A stretch of DNA of 64,000 nucleotides from Ignavibacteriota bacterium (lineage in GTDB: Bacteria; Bacteroidota; Ignavibacteria; Tepidaquicellales; Tepidaquicellaceae): the NCBI GenBank assembly GCA_016218085.1, contig JACREY010000017.1, forward strand, positions 1-64,000, in the 5' to 3' direction. This document shows, one piece after another, positions 35,472 to 44,708 of the stretch. The notes beneath the pieces were generated by a model that did not search any database, was not told where the DNA came from, and saw only the letters and a list, made by a program, of their open reading frames with translations. How positions within the stretch are numbered: position 1 is the stretch's first letter; the number at the start of each line of letters is the position of its first letter. A program made the translations under genes and the position numbers.

Positions 35472-36485
35472 TTACTTTGTTAATAATTTTTTTATTTCTT
35501 CCCTGAGCTGTTCGATATATTTAATCGAAGCTTCCTGTTTCAGTTCTTCCCTGAACGGCTTAGCCCTGTAGCCCGTATACATACCGGGTTTTGTTATTGA
35601 TTTAGAAACGCCGACAGCCGCACCGATTATAACGTCATCGCAGATTGTTATATGTCCTACAATCCCCGCCTGACCTCCTATCATACAGCGTTTCCCTATT
35701 TTTGTGGTTCCTGCAATGCCAACCTGTGCCGCAATCACAGTATCTTCGTCTATGAAAACATTATGCGCAATCTGTATCTGGTTATCCAGTTTCACTCCCC
35801 TGCAAATTCTTGTCTCGCCGATTGTTGCCCTGTCAACGGTACAGCTGCTGCCAATTTCCACATCATCTTCTATTACGACAATTCCGGTCTGAAGAATTTT
35901 TTTAAAGCTGCCGTCCTGCTGTTTTGCAAAGCCAAATCCGTCGCTTCCTATAACAGTATCGGAATGTATGCTGACGTTATTTCCTATCCTGCATTCTTTA
36001 TGAACAACCGTATTATGGCCAATCGTGCATCCGCTTCCGATTATAACGCCGTTTTGAATCACTGCCCCTGAAAGGATTCTGGTCCCCTCTCCGATTTCGC
36101 AGTTATCACCGATTTTAACAAAATCATCTATAAAGATTCTATCAGGTAATCTGCTGTTATTGCCGATTACGCAGTTTCCGGAGACTCCATATTTGTCTTT
36201 GGCTTCATCCCTGTTAAAGACTTCCAGCAGACTCACAAATGCAAGGTAAGGGTCCTGCACTTTTATGACTGCAATATCTTTCCGCTCTTCTTTAATTTCG
36301 AATGATTTTGATACAAGCACGGCTCCTGCGCCGGTGGTAAGAAAATATTTTTCATATAAAGGATTGGAAATAAACGTGATTTCATTTTTGCCTGCAGTTT
36401 CGATTTTCCCGACATTTAAAATCTCAGTTTCGGGGTTTCCCGAAATTTCTCCGTTTACATATTCTGCGATTTCCTTTATTTTCAT
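35472..36485 (-). CDS. lpxD: UDP-3-O-acylglucosamine N-acyltransferase (LpxD)
   Basis: Third enzyme of lipid A synthesis, adding the N-linked 3-hydroxyacyl chain. The 337-residue length is standard. It has an N-terminal uridine-binding LpxD domain (about 1-100), then a left-handed beta helix of hexapeptide repeats (IGDNCEIGEG, VIIGSGCTIGHNTVVHKECRIG, CMIGGQAGIVGH). The catalytic His is in IQIAHNVFI. A C-terminal helix with EELKQEASIKYIEQLREEI ends the protein. It starts 9 bp after the second ompH gene. Confidence 0.96.
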   Translation of the reverse strand: MKIKEIAEYVNGEISGNPETEILNVGKIETAGKNEITFISNPLYEKYFLTTGAGAVLVSKSFEIKEERKDIAVIKVQDPYLAFVSLLEVFNRDEAKDKYGVSGNCVIGNNSRLPDRIFIDDFVKIGDNCEIGEGTRILSGAVIQNGVIIGSGCTIGHNTVVHKECRIGNNVSIHSDTVIGSDGFGFAKQQDGSFKKILQTGIVVIEDDVEIGSSCTVDRATIGETRICRGVKLDNQIQIAHNVFIDEDTVIAAQVGIAGTTKIGKRCMIGGQAGIVGHITICDDVIIGAAVGVSKSITKPGMYTGYRAKPFREELKQEASIKYIEQLREEIKKLLTK

Positions 36486-36494
36486 TTTATTATT

Positions 36495-37019
36495 CTATTT
36501 GCCTTCTATTACTTTCTGAACCTTTGCAGTCAAATCATATTTTTCGTTTACAAACAGGAGCAGTAAATCGCTGTTCCTGTCGAAGACGTAATCATAATCC
36601 TCTTTTTTTGCTACAGTTTCGATAGCTTTGAATATTCTGTCCTGGACGGGTTTCATAAACTCCGTCTGTTTCTGGAAATACTCGCCTCCTTCGCCGAATT
36701 TCTGGGTTTTAAAACTTGTAATGGAGGTTTCCAGGTCTTTTATTTCTTTTTCAACTTGTGCTTTCATCTGGTCGGATAAAATCAATTTCTTTTTATCGAA
36801 GTCGTCTTTTATTTTTTTCAGGCTGTCCTGAAGCTGGCCGAGTTCCTTTTGCCAGTCGCTCACGAGATTATCGAGTTTCTGCTTGGCGTCTTTTGCCTCC
36901 TGCATATTATCGATAATTTTCTTTGAATCAATATATCCGACTTTTGTCTGAGAGAGAGCAAAACCGCTAAAGATAAAAGACAATAAAATGCCTAATGCAA
37001 GGCTATTTATCTTATTCAA
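36495..37019 (-). CDS. OmpH/Skp-family periplasmic chaperone, copy 2
   Basis: A 174-residue exported coiled-coil protein. Signal peptide (residues 1-23, ends FALSQ), then KVGYIDSKKII, the usual first strand of OmpH proteins, followed by a long charged helix hairpin (about 35-125), and VFDRNSDLLLLFVNEKYDLT at the end. Skp-type proteins hold unfolded outer-membrane proteins on their way to BamA. It lies 26 bp after the first ompH copy, between it and lpxD, so it is in the operon. Confidence 0.9.
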   Translation of the reverse strand: MNKINSLALGILLSFIFSGFALSQTKVGYIDSKKIIDNMQEAKDAKQKLDNLVSDWQKELGQLQDSLKKIKDDFDKKKLILSDQMKAQVEKEIKDLETSITSFKTQKFGEGGEYFQKQTEFMKPVQDRIFKAIETVAKKEDYDYVFDRNSDLLLLFVNEKYDLTAKVQKVIEGK

Positions 37020-37045
37020 TTTTATTAAGTTAAAATTAGCTGAAA

Positions 37046-37606
37046 CTATTTTAATTTATCGAGCACCTTGAAAGTAATATCAGCTTCCTTATCACCGTAA
37101 ATCAAATCTTCCGTTTTATTGAAAACAAAATTTATTTTTAATTCTTTTGCAACCGCTTCCACGGTTTTCGACATTTTTTCCACAAGTGGTTTTAAAAGTT
37201 CGCCCTGCCTTTGAAGAAGTTCATTCTGCGCTTTCTGCTTATACCCGGTTAAAGCATCGTCGAGAACCTGAAGCTCTTTCTGCAGTTCGGAAATTTCATC
37301 GCTCAGTTTTTTCAGTTCCGTATCGGATTTCACCTGACCTGATTCAACAAGCTTCTGAGCATCTTCATATCTCTTTTTAAAAGATTCTGCTTTGGTTTTA
37401 AGTTCGTTTTCTTTTGCCTGAAGTGTATCGGCATATAATTTTGCATAGGCCTGATATTCGTCTTCAACTTTTTTATAGTCCGGCATCTGTTTTATGATAC
37501 CATCCCTGTCAACATATCCGATTTTTATCTGCGAAAAAGAAAAAGCAGACACGCAGAATATAAATCCGAGCAGAAATGCTAAAAATCTTACGTTAAGTAC
37601 TTTCAA
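37046..37606 (-). CDS. OmpH/Skp-family periplasmic chaperone, copy 1
   Basis: A 186-residue protein with signal peptide (residues 1-25), IKIGYVDRDGIIKQMPDY, a coiled-coil hairpin (about 45-130), and the end strand NFVFNKTEDLIYGDKEADIT. It is paralogous to the following gene. Two skp copies after bamA are common in Bacteroidota. It starts 48 bp downstream of the bamA stop. Confidence 0.9.
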   Translation of the reverse strand: MKVLNVRFLAFLLGFIFCVSAFSFSQIKIGYVDRDGIIKQMPDYKKVEDEYQAYAKLYADTLQAKENELKTKAESFKKRYEDAQKLVESGQVKSDTELKKLSDEISELQKELQVLDDALTGYKQKAQNELLQRQGELLKPLVEKMSKTVEAVAKELKINFVFNKTEDLIYGDKEADITFKVLDKLK

Positions 37607-37654
37607 GAAATTATCTCCTTATTTAAATTATTTGTCTAAAATTTTTTAATCAGA

Positions 37655-40033
37655 TTAAAATCCTCTTCCGAACTGGAAGTGGAATAAAAGCTTAGGGCTG
37701 TCCCTGTCCTCGATTTTCCTGTCAAACCCATAACCGAAGTCGAAGCCGACAAGACCGACAGCCGGCAGATAAAGCCTGGTACCGAAGCCTACGGACCTTC
37801 TCAGGTTAAAAGGATCGGTTTTGGAAATATCAGCCCATACATTTCCCGCCTCGGCAAAAACAAGTGCAAATATCGGGAACGGGTCGAGGGAAAGGGGATA
37901 CCTGAGTTCAAGCCCGTATTTGATGGCAACCTTTCCGCCGATAGGATTGAAGTAGGTCTGGTTGTCTTTCGGACCGACATTCCTGTCGTCGTAACCACGC
38001 AGTGCAATTGTATTGTATGCAAGTCCGTTACCGCCCATATAGAATAATTCAGTTGGCGGAATATACTTTTCCTTGCCGATAGCATTTACAAAATAAAAAT
38101 TGAAATTCGAGTACAGAACAAATTTTTGATTTTTTATCAGCGGGGTATATGTTTCCGCAGTAAAAATATTTTTTATAAACTCTATATTACCGGGGAGGAA
38201 AGGTCCGCCTGAAAGCTCTGTCGAGTTTGCAATTCTTGTACCGGTCAAAGGGAACATCGGGTCGAATACGGTCGAACGGCTGATAGTTTGTTTGATGCTG
38301 AACTGGTCTCTAACTCCTGTCAGGTAATACGAACCGCCGTCGATGACATCCGTTCTCTGAATCTTTATAGCCCAGTCACCCCTGAAGTAATCATCGGGAA
38401 ATTTGAATCTTCTTCCGAAATTCAGAATACCGCCCGTTTCGCGTATATCATAATAGTACCTTGTCCTGGTATCGAACAGACTGAATCCGAGAAGTGTAGG
38501 TGTATTTAAAAACCACGGTTCCTGAAACCCAATTGAAAATGTCCTGTAATTTCCGGCTTCTCCAAACTGCCAGCTGAAATTCAGCACCTGGCCTGCACCG
38601 CCTGAAAACGGCCTCGAAATATCGAAGTTATTGAAAGTAAGGCCGAGCGCGCCGGTCATTCCGAAGCTTCCGCTGTATCCGACCGAAGCATTGAACTGGT
38701 CGGAAGAGCGTTCCTGAACAACATATTTTATATTTACAACGGAATCATTCTCGAGCGAAATATCCGGATTTAGTTTTTCAGGATTAAAATAATTCAGAGC
38801 ATTGAGCTGCTGGAGGCTTCTCTTTACATCGCTCCTGTTGAAATAGTCTCCCGGGATTGAATACATTTCCCTTCTGAGAACTTTGTCCTGAGTCTTGTCG
38901 TTTCCTTCGAAACTGATATGTCCCAGCCTGAACTGATTATTTTCAGTTATCTTAATATTCAGGTCAAGCTTATTGTTGTTGATTACTTTTTCTTCTATAT
39001 CTGCATTGAAAGAAAGGTATCCGTTGTCCATATACAGAGTACTGATGTCGTTTTCACTTTCGCCGCTTCCATAGAGGTTGTAAGAGAGCTTTTTAAAGTT
39101 ATATACATCGCCTTTTTTGAAATCCAGCTTTGCATAGAGAATCGAATCGGGATACATTTTATTGCCTTCGAACCTGATATTATTGATATAATATTTCTTT
39201 CCTTCTTCGATTTTTATTTTTAAATACAAATCTTCCTTATCGGGTGAAAGGTTCAATTCTTCTCCGGTTATTTCCGCATCCTTATATCCGTTTTCCTTGC
39301 AGAAAAATATAATGGATTTCTTGTCTTCCTCGAATTTATTCCTGTCGAAAGTAGCGCCATCCCAGATTTTCCACCAAATTTTTTCAGATGTATTTTCCAT
39401 CGACTTTTTCAGCTCTTTTTCCTTCAGTCCTTTATTTCCTTCAAATTTGATTTCCTGAACGGTAAGCTTACTGCCTTCTTTTACTTTAATTCTGATTCTT
39501 GCTTCGTTATTTGTGGATATGAGCTTATCGGTTTTTACCTCGGCAAGCGAATAGCCCTCTTCGATATAATATTTCGTAAGGTTATATTCAAGGTCCCTTA
39601 TTTTCTGGTCCTGCACAACCTCACCAACAGTCAGGCCGATTCTCTCTTTCAGGTCGCTTGTTGAAATTTTCTTGTTACCTGAAATCTCTATGCCTTCGAC
39701 ACGCGGAAGCTCCTGCACCTGAATAACAAGGTAAACGTCTTTCCCGAATTTTTTATCCACATAAAGGGCAATATTGGAAAATAATCCCAGGCTCCATAGT
39801 TTTTTTATTGCATCCCTTGTCTCATCTGAGGGAATTGCAATTTCCATATTCTCTTTTATCCCGGAGTAATTCACTATTGTTTTTGAATCATAGAACTTAT
39901 TTCCCTTTACGCTGATGCTTGCAACCCTGTATAGGGGAATCTGGTCGTCCTGAGCCGATGTATAGTCTGTATTAAAAAACAGAATGGCAAGGATTGCCGG
40001 TATTAATATTTTTGAAATTCCTTTAAAACTCAT
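37655..40033 (-). CDS. bamA: Outer-membrane protein assembly factor BamA
   Basis: Central channel protein that folds beta-barrel proteins into the outer membrane. A 792-residue protein: signal peptide (1-28), five POTRA domains (about 32-435, e.g. VASISVKGNKFYDSKTIVNY, RVEGIEISGNKKISTSDLKE, YYINNIRFEGNKMYPDSI), then a 16-strand barrel. The L6 loop motif is present as ALRGYDDRNVGP and the chain ends in Phe (FHFQFGRGF), as expected for a barrel beta-signal. It sits in the operon 11 bp after uppS and 48 bp before ompH. Confidence 0.96.
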   Translation of the reverse strand: MSFKGISKILIPAILAILFFNTDYTSAQDDQIPLYRVASISVKGNKFYDSKTIVNYSGIKENMEIAIPSDETRDAIKKLWSLGLFSNIALYVDKKFGKDVYLVIQVQELPRVEGIEISGNKKISTSDLKERIGLTVGEVVQDQKIRDLEYNLTKYYIEEGYSLAEVKTDKLISTNNEARIRIKVKEGSKLTVQEIKFEGNKGLKEKELKKSMENTSEKIWWKIWDGATFDRNKFEEDKKSIIFFCKENGYKDAEITGEELNLSPDKEDLYLKIKIEEGKKYYINNIRFEGNKMYPDSILYAKLDFKKGDVYNFKKLSYNLYGSGESENDISTLYMDNGYLSFNADIEEKVINNNKLDLNIKITENNQFRLGHISFEGNDKTQDKVLRREMYSIPGDYFNRSDVKRSLQQLNALNYFNPEKLNPDISLENDSVVNIKYVVQERSSDQFNASVGYSGSFGMTGALGLTFNNFDISRPFSGGAGQVLNFSWQFGEAGNYRTFSIGFQEPWFLNTPTLLGFSLFDTRTRYYYDIRETGGILNFGRRFKFPDDYFRGDWAIKIQRTDVIDGGSYYLTGVRDQFSIKQTISRSTVFDPMFPLTGTRIANSTELSGGPFLPGNIEFIKNIFTAETYTPLIKNQKFVLYSNFNFYFVNAIGKEKYIPPTELFYMGGNGLAYNTIALRGYDDRNVGPKDNQTYFNPIGGKVAIKYGLELRYPLSLDPFPIFALVFAEAGNVWADISKTDPFNLRRSVGFGTRLYLPAVGLVGFDFGYGFDRKIEDRDSPKLLFHFQFGRGF

Positions 40034-40044
40034 TTGTCAGTTGT

Positions 40045-40827
40045 TTACTTTTTTTTGTTTTTATTTAATTGTTCACTAACAAGCCCGAACCTTCGCTCGC
40101 GCTTCTGGTATTCCCTAATTGCTTCGTACAGGTGCTCCCGCCTGAATTCAGGCCAGAAAACCTTATCAATATAAATTTCCGTATAGGCAAGCTCCCACAG
40201 CAGAAAATTGCTTATTCTGAATTCGCTTCCGGTCCTTATGAGCAAATCAGGGTCGGGTATGTTTTTTGTTGTCAAATATTCGGAGAACAGCTTTTCATTA
40301 ATCTGTTCAGGATTTATTGAGGATTTCCTGATGTCATCAGATATATTTTTTACCGCATTAATAATATCCCATCTGCCGCTGTAGCTGATTGCAAGGGAAA
40401 GTGTCATTAGCTTGTTATTCTTTGTCTTTTCCATTGCATCGGTCAGTTCTGTTCTAACTTTATCCGGCAGTGTGCTCAAGTCACCGATGGCATGTAACCT
40501 GACATTATTTTCGTGGAGCCTGTCTGTTTCATCTTTGAGCGCCTTGATTAAAAGCTTCATAAGTATGGAGACTTCAGTCTTCGGTCTTTTCCAGTTTTCG
40601 GTTGAGAAAGTATAAAGTGTGAGGTATTTCACACCTATCTGTCCGCAGCATTCAACAATATCCCTGACGGACGCAACCCCCTGCCTGTGGCCGAAAATCC
40701 TTGACTGGTTTCTCATCTTTGCCCATCTGCCGTTGCCGTCCATAATCACGGCAATGTGACCGGGAATTTCTCCTGACTCTTTCAGTCTGTCCTGTATTGC
40801 CTTGTCTTTTTTTTCGGGTTCTATCAA
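40045..40827 (-). CDS. uppS: Isoprenyl transferase (undecaprenyl diphosphate synthase)
   Basis: Cis-prenyltransferase making the C55 lipid carrier used for peptidoglycan and O-antigen. A 260-residue protein with HIAVIMDGNGRWA (catalytic Asp), GHRQGVASVRDIV, LTLYTFSTENWKRP, LAISYSGRWDI, and PDPDLLIRTGSEFRISNFLLW (split as PDLLIRTGSE and RISNFLLW). It is in the envelope operon, 21 bp after trpS and 11 bp before bamA. Confidence 0.96.
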   Translation of the reverse strand: MIEPEKKDKAIQDRLKESGEIPGHIAVIMDGNGRWAKMRNQSRIFGHRQGVASVRDIVECCGQIGVKYLTLYTFSTENWKRPKTEVSILMKLLIKALKDETDRLHENNVRLHAIGDLSTLPDKVRTELTDAMEKTKNNKLMTLSLAISYSGRWDIINAVKNISDDIRKSSINPEQINEKLFSEYLTTKNIPDPDLLIRTGSEFRISNFLLWELAYTEIYIDKVFWPEFRREHLYEAIREYQKRERRFGLVSEQLNKNKKK

Positions 40828-40848
40828 ATTAAATTATTATTTTAATAT

Positions 40849-41847
40849 TTATCCAAGTTTCATAGCTTCGCGGACTTCGCTCATTGTTTTTTCCGCAACA
40901 TCTTTTGCTTTCTTTTCACCGTCCCTCAGGACGTCTTTAATATAATCAAGATTATTTTCTAATTCACTTCTTTTATTATGTACCGGAGTAAAAAAGTCGT
41001 TAATTTTATTCGCTATATTCATTTTACAGTCAAAACAGCCTAAAGTTCCGCTCGTGCATCCTTCCCTGATTTCGCTGACCTGTGAAGGGTTGAATTTGTT
41101 GTGATATGTGAAAATAAGGCAGATATCCGGATTTCCCTTATCTCCTTTTCTCAATTTATTAGGGTCGGTAAAGGCTTTTTTAACTTTATTCTTAATTTCA
41201 TCAATTCCGTCAGAGATCAAAATAGTATTTCCCAGAGACTTGCTCATTTTTGCTTTGCCGTCAAGTCCGGGAAGTCTTGCAAATTTTGTTATTTTTGGTT
41301 CAGGAATCGGGAATATTTTTTTATCACCGGGAAGCGAGTATTTCTCGTTGAAAAATCCTGCAATCTGTCTTGTAATCTCCACGTGCGGTACCTGGTCTTC
41401 GCCTACCGGAACGAGGTCGCCTTTATAAAGCAGAATATCGGCAGCCTGCAAGACGGGGTATCCGAGATGTCCGTATGTAATGCTTTGCAGATTCATATCC
41501 CTGACCTGATCTTTTAGAGTGGGATTTTTTTCCAGTCTTGCCTTTGTAATAAGCATAGAGAAAATCAGAAACAGTTCCGTATGTTCTTTTACCTGCGACT
41601 GCCTGAAAATCGGAGATGATTCAGGGTCAATTCCGCTTGCAATCCAGTCTACGACCATATCGATTGTATCGTCGTAAACATTCGAAGTATCCAGACTCGT
41701 GGTCAGAGTATGGTAATCCGCTATCAGGTGGTAATTCTTATACGAATCCTGAAGATGCACCCAGTTCTCGAGAGCTCCGACATAGTGTCCGATGTGGAGT
41801 TTGCCGGTTGGTCTCATTCCCGATAATATAATTTTTTTCTTTTCCAT
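40849..41847 (-). CDS. trpS: Tryptophanyl-tRNA synthetase
   Basis: Class I aminoacyl-tRNA synthetase charging tRNA-Trp. A 332-residue protein with the HIGH motif (TGKLHIGHYVGA, about residue 17) and KMSKS motif (KAKMSKSLGN, about 199). GEDQVPHVEITRQIA is typical of bacterial TrpS. Its place in an envelope operon is unrelated to its function but the spacing (6 bp from ftsB and 21 bp to uppS) implies co-transcription. Confidence 0.97.
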   Translation of the reverse strand: MEKKKIILSGMRPTGKLHIGHYVGALENWVHLQDSYKNYHLIADYHTLTTSLDTSNVYDDTIDMVVDWIASGIDPESSPIFRQSQVKEHTELFLIFSMLITKARLEKNPTLKDQVRDMNLQSITYGHLGYPVLQAADILLYKGDLVPVGEDQVPHVEITRQIAGFFNEKYSLPGDKKIFPIPEPKITKFARLPGLDGKAKMSKSLGNTILISDGIDEIKNKVKKAFTDPNKLRKGDKGNPDICLIFTYHNKFNPSQVSEIREGCTSGTLGCFDCKMNIANKINDFFTPVHNKRSELENNLDYIKDVLRDGEKKAKDVAEKTMSEVREAMKLG

Positions 41848-41853
41848 TAAATA

Positions 41854-42201
41854 TTATTTCGTACTGTCAACTTTAATTTTAATAATTTTTTCCCCGTCCT
41901 TGGTCATTCCGTATTTTTCTCTTGCAACTTTTTCAATTTTTCTGTCAGAGGTGTTAAGTTCCTTTATTTCAAGTTTAAGCGAATCTGTTTTTTTGAGTTC
42001 ATCGTTTAGCATTTTTTCATACTGTTTTTTTTCAGATTCGAGCTTCAGCCTTGTCATCAGGCCTTTGCTGCCGAACAGTGCTATACCGGACTGAAAAAAA
42101 ATCACTATAATAAAAATAAGAGCAAGTTTATTGTATTTAAAAAACCTGATTGTTTTTTTTAAAATGCTTTCCCTAATCTCATCCTTATCTTCTTCAAACA
42201 T
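41854..42201 (-). CDS. FtsB/DivIC-type septum formation initiator
   Basis: A 115-residue bitopic membrane protein: cytoplasmic N-terminus, one transmembrane helix (about 27-44, KLALIFIIVIFFQSGIALF), and a coiled coil (about 53-88), ending KVAREKYGMTKDGEKII, the usual FtsB/DivIC closing motif. It would act in the divisome with FtsL and FtsQ homologues. It starts 1 bp after the ddl stop and ends 6 bp ahead of trpS. Confidence 0.9.
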   Translation of the reverse strand: MFEEDKDEIRESILKKTIRFFKYNKLALIFIIVIFFQSGIALFGSKGLMTRLKLESEKKQYEKMLNDELKKTDSLKLEIKELNTSDRKIEKVAREKYGMTKDGEKIIKIKVDSTK

Positions 42202-42202
42202 T

Positions 42203-43222
42203 TTAATACTTTTTTAAGGATAATGCGATAATATTTTCAATGAGCATATTAAAATCCATTCCTGTAACTCCGACAGCTTTCGGAACAAGCGACAAAGCCG
42301 TCATTCCGGGAAGGGTATTCACTTCAAGGCAGAACAGTTCTTCTGAATCCGTCAGGAGGAAATCCACCCTTGAATATACGGAGCAGCCCAGGGAATGATA
42401 CGCTTTAAGCGCCAGTTCCTGAGCTTTTTTTGCAATATCTTCGTTTATTTCAGCAGGACAGATATATTCCGTCATACCCTTTGTATATTTATGATGATAA
42501 TCATAAAAGCCCTCTTTTGGCTTTATTTCTATGAGAGGGTAAGCCTTATCCCCTAAAATTGAAACCGTTAATTCCCTTCCTTTCACATATTTTTCAATCA
42601 TAATACTGTCAGTATAGCTGAATCCGAGTTCAACAGCGTCTTTTATTCCGGATTTTTCCTTTACAATCGTCAAGCCCACGGTACTTCCCTCGTCATTGGG
42701 TTTGACGACAAAAGGAAGAGAAATCCTGCGGACAATATCTTCAGTATTTATTTCATCTTTTTTAGAAAGAACAATCCAGTCTGCAGTCAGTATGCCGCAA
42801 TTTCGGAAAATCATTTTAGTCACATTTTTATTCATTGCAACAGCGGAAGAAAGTATATCCGAGCCTGTATATTTAATCCCGCGCAATTCAAGCAGGGTCT
42901 GTATTCTCCCGTCCTCACCGTATTTGCCGTGAAGGCCCAAAAAAGCAAGCCCGACATCATCAAACAAATCGGAATTAACGCATTCAATCACTTTTTTCCT
43001 GGATTCCTTTAGCAGCTTATCCATAATTTCTTTTGACGGATATTCTTTGGAAACAAGGTCCTTGAAAATTATCTCTTCGCTTATTTTTTCAGCACCAAAA
43101 ACAGGGTCAATAACCTTAACTTCATGCCCGTTTTCCCTTAATGCCATTAAAATTGCACGGGCTGAAGCAAGGGAAACCTCCCTTTCAGATGATATTCCGC
43201 CGGCTAATAAAGCAATTTTCAT
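42203..43222 (-). CDS. ddl: D-alanine-D-alanine ligase
   Basis: ATP-grasp ligase making the D-Ala-D-Ala dipeptide for peptidoglycan. A 339-residue protein with LLAGGISSEREVSLAS, FLGLHGKYGEDGRIQ, KYTGSDILSSAVAMNK, VKPNDEGSTVGL, IEIKPKEGFYDYHHKYT, RVDFLLTDSEELFCLEVNT and LPGMTALSLVPKAV. It is the first gene of the leftward envelope operon. No clear promoter in the 118-bp gap before the divergent PHP gene. Confidence 0.95.
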   Translation of the reverse strand: MKIALLAGGISSEREVSLASARAILMALRENGHEVKVIDPVFGAEKISEEIIFKDLVSKEYPSKEIMDKLLKESRKKVIECVNSDLFDDVGLAFLGLHGKYGEDGRIQTLLELRGIKYTGSDILSSAVAMNKNVTKMIFRNCGILTADWIVLSKKDEINTEDIVRRISLPFVVKPNDEGSTVGLTIVKEKSGIKDAVELGFSYTDSIMIEKYVKGRELTVSILGDKAYPLIEIKPKEGFYDYHHKYTKGMTEYICPAEINEDIAKKAQELALKAYHSLGCSVYSRVDFLLTDSEELFCLEVNTLPGMTALSLVPKAVGVTGMDFNMLIENIIALSLKKY

Positions 43223-43394
43223 ATAATTCGCTAAATCTTTTAATATAATGATTTTAAATATCTATTAAAATAATGAATTTAATCATAAAAACTGCGTTAA
43301 AAGCACCATATTTTTTGTTTATTTAAACTTTTTTCAAAAATTGAAATTTTATGACTTTAATCAAAGAAATATAAAAATTATCTTTAAAATTACG

Positions 43395-44234
43395 ATGACC
43401 GGAACTAAAAAAAATATAAAAGCTGACCTGCACATACATTCGAATTTTTCCGACGGAAAGTTTTCTCCTGCGGAATTAATCCAAAAAGCAAAGGTGAAAG
43501 GATTTTCTGCAATCAGCATTACAGATCACGATAATATTAATGCAATAGACGAAGCAAAGATGGAAAGTGAAAAGTATGAAATCGAGGTGATACCCGGAAT
43601 TGAATTCAGCACGGATTATATAGGAAAAGAAGTTCATGTACTCGCATATTTTATCGATTATAAGGATACAGCTCTCATAGATTTCATAAAAAAAATCAGA
43701 AACTCAAGAATTGAAAGACTAAGGCAGATGATACACAGACTTGCAGGTCTGAACTGCCTGATAGATGTTAACAGGTTTTTCGATAAATTCCCGTCGAATA
43801 TAACTCTCGGCAGGCCGCATCTGGCACTTGAGATGGTGCAGAATAAATTCGTCAAGAACTATGTCGAGGCATTCATAAAATTTATAGGCGACGGAAAACC
43901 TGCTTATGTAAAAAAACCGAATCCTGAAATTAAGACCGTTTTAGGAATAATATCCGACCTTGGCGGGCTTTCGTTTATAGCTCACCCGGGAAAGAATTTC
44001 AAGAACAACCAGATTCAGGAGATTATCGACGAGGGAGTGGACGGGATAGAGATAATTCACCCTTCTCATACTTATACGGATACAAATTTCTTCCAGAAAG
44101 TTTCTGCGCAAAACTACCTTCTCGAAAGCGGCGGCTCTGATTTTCACGGCATAGTGAAAACGGATTTTGAAAATTTCGGAAGCTACTATGTGACCGATAA
44201 AGAAATAATTAATATGAAAAGAAGACTTTATTAA
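43395..44234 (+). CDS. PHP-domain phosphoesterase
   Basis: A 279-residue predicted metal-dependent phosphoesterase of the YciV/RnaAM type. PHP motifs: ADLHIHSNFSDG, SITDHDNINAI, VIPGIEFSTDY, VHVLAYFID, FIAHPGK and GGSDFHG. Relatives hydrolyse 3',5'-nucleoside bisphosphate or trim RNA 5' ends. The exact substrate is not certain. The ATG at 43395 is preferred to a TTG at 43341, which would add an unrelated 18 residues. It is 12 bp ahead of ribH, so probably co-transcribed. Confidence 0.9.
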   Translation: MTGTKKNIKADLHIHSNFSDGKFSPAELIQKAKVKGFSAISITDHDNINAIDEAKMESEKYEIEVIPGIEFSTDYIGKEVHVLAYFIDYKDTALIDFIKKIRNSRIERLRQMIHRLAGLNCLIDVNRFFDKFPSNITLGRPHLALEMVQNKFVKNYVEAFIKFIGDGKPAYVKKPNPEIKTVLGIISDLGGLSFIAHPGKNFKNNQIQEIIDEGVDGIEIIHPSHTYTDTNFFQKVSAQNYLLESGGSDFHGIVKTDFENFGSYYVTDKEIINMKRRLY

Positions 44235-44246
44235 ATTTATTTCAAA

Positions 44247-44708
44247 ATGAAGGCAATCAATTTAAAAATAGGAATAGTAGTAAGCAAATTCAACGAAGTC
44301 GTAACTTCGAATTTGTTAAACGGAGCAAAGGAAGCACTCAGGCAGCAAGGTTTACCTGAAAAGAATATCAAAGTTTTTTATGCTCCCGGTGCATTCGAAA
44401 TTCCTCTCATACTGAAAAAACTCTGCAAGAAGAAAGGCAAGGATAGATTCAGCGGACTGATTGCCCTCGGCTGCGTGATAAAAGGAGAAACCGCCCACTT
44501 CGAATATATTTCAAACGAAGTTTCACACAGCATTGCACAATTGAATCTCGAATACGAAATTCCGGTTGCCTTCGGAGTACTCACCTGTTACACTCCCGAA
44601 CAGGCATTTGCCAGATGCGAAATGGAACCCTGCAATGAAGATACGAACAAGGGATATGAATCGGGACTTGCAGTAATGGAAATGATAAAACTCCTCAGGA
44701 CATTTTAA
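44247..44708 (+). CDS. ribH: 6,7-dimethyl-8-ribityllumazine synthase
   Basis: Penultimate enzyme of riboflavin synthesis. A 153-residue protein with IGIVVSKFNEVVTSNLL, VFYAPGAFEIPL, LIALGCVIKGETAHFEYI, VAFGVLTCYTPEQA, and the catalytic His in KGETAHF. No other rib gene is nearby. Its stop codon overlaps that of the convergent IMPase gene (shared TTAA at 44705-44708). Confidence 0.96.
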   Translation: MKAINLKIGIVVSKFNEVVTSNLLNGAKEALRQQGLPEKNIKVFYAPGAFEIPLILKKLCKKKGKDRFSGLIALGCVIKGETAHFEYISNEVSHSIAQLNLEYEIPVAFGVLTCYTPEQAFARCEMEPCNEDTNKGYESGLAVMEMIKLLRTF

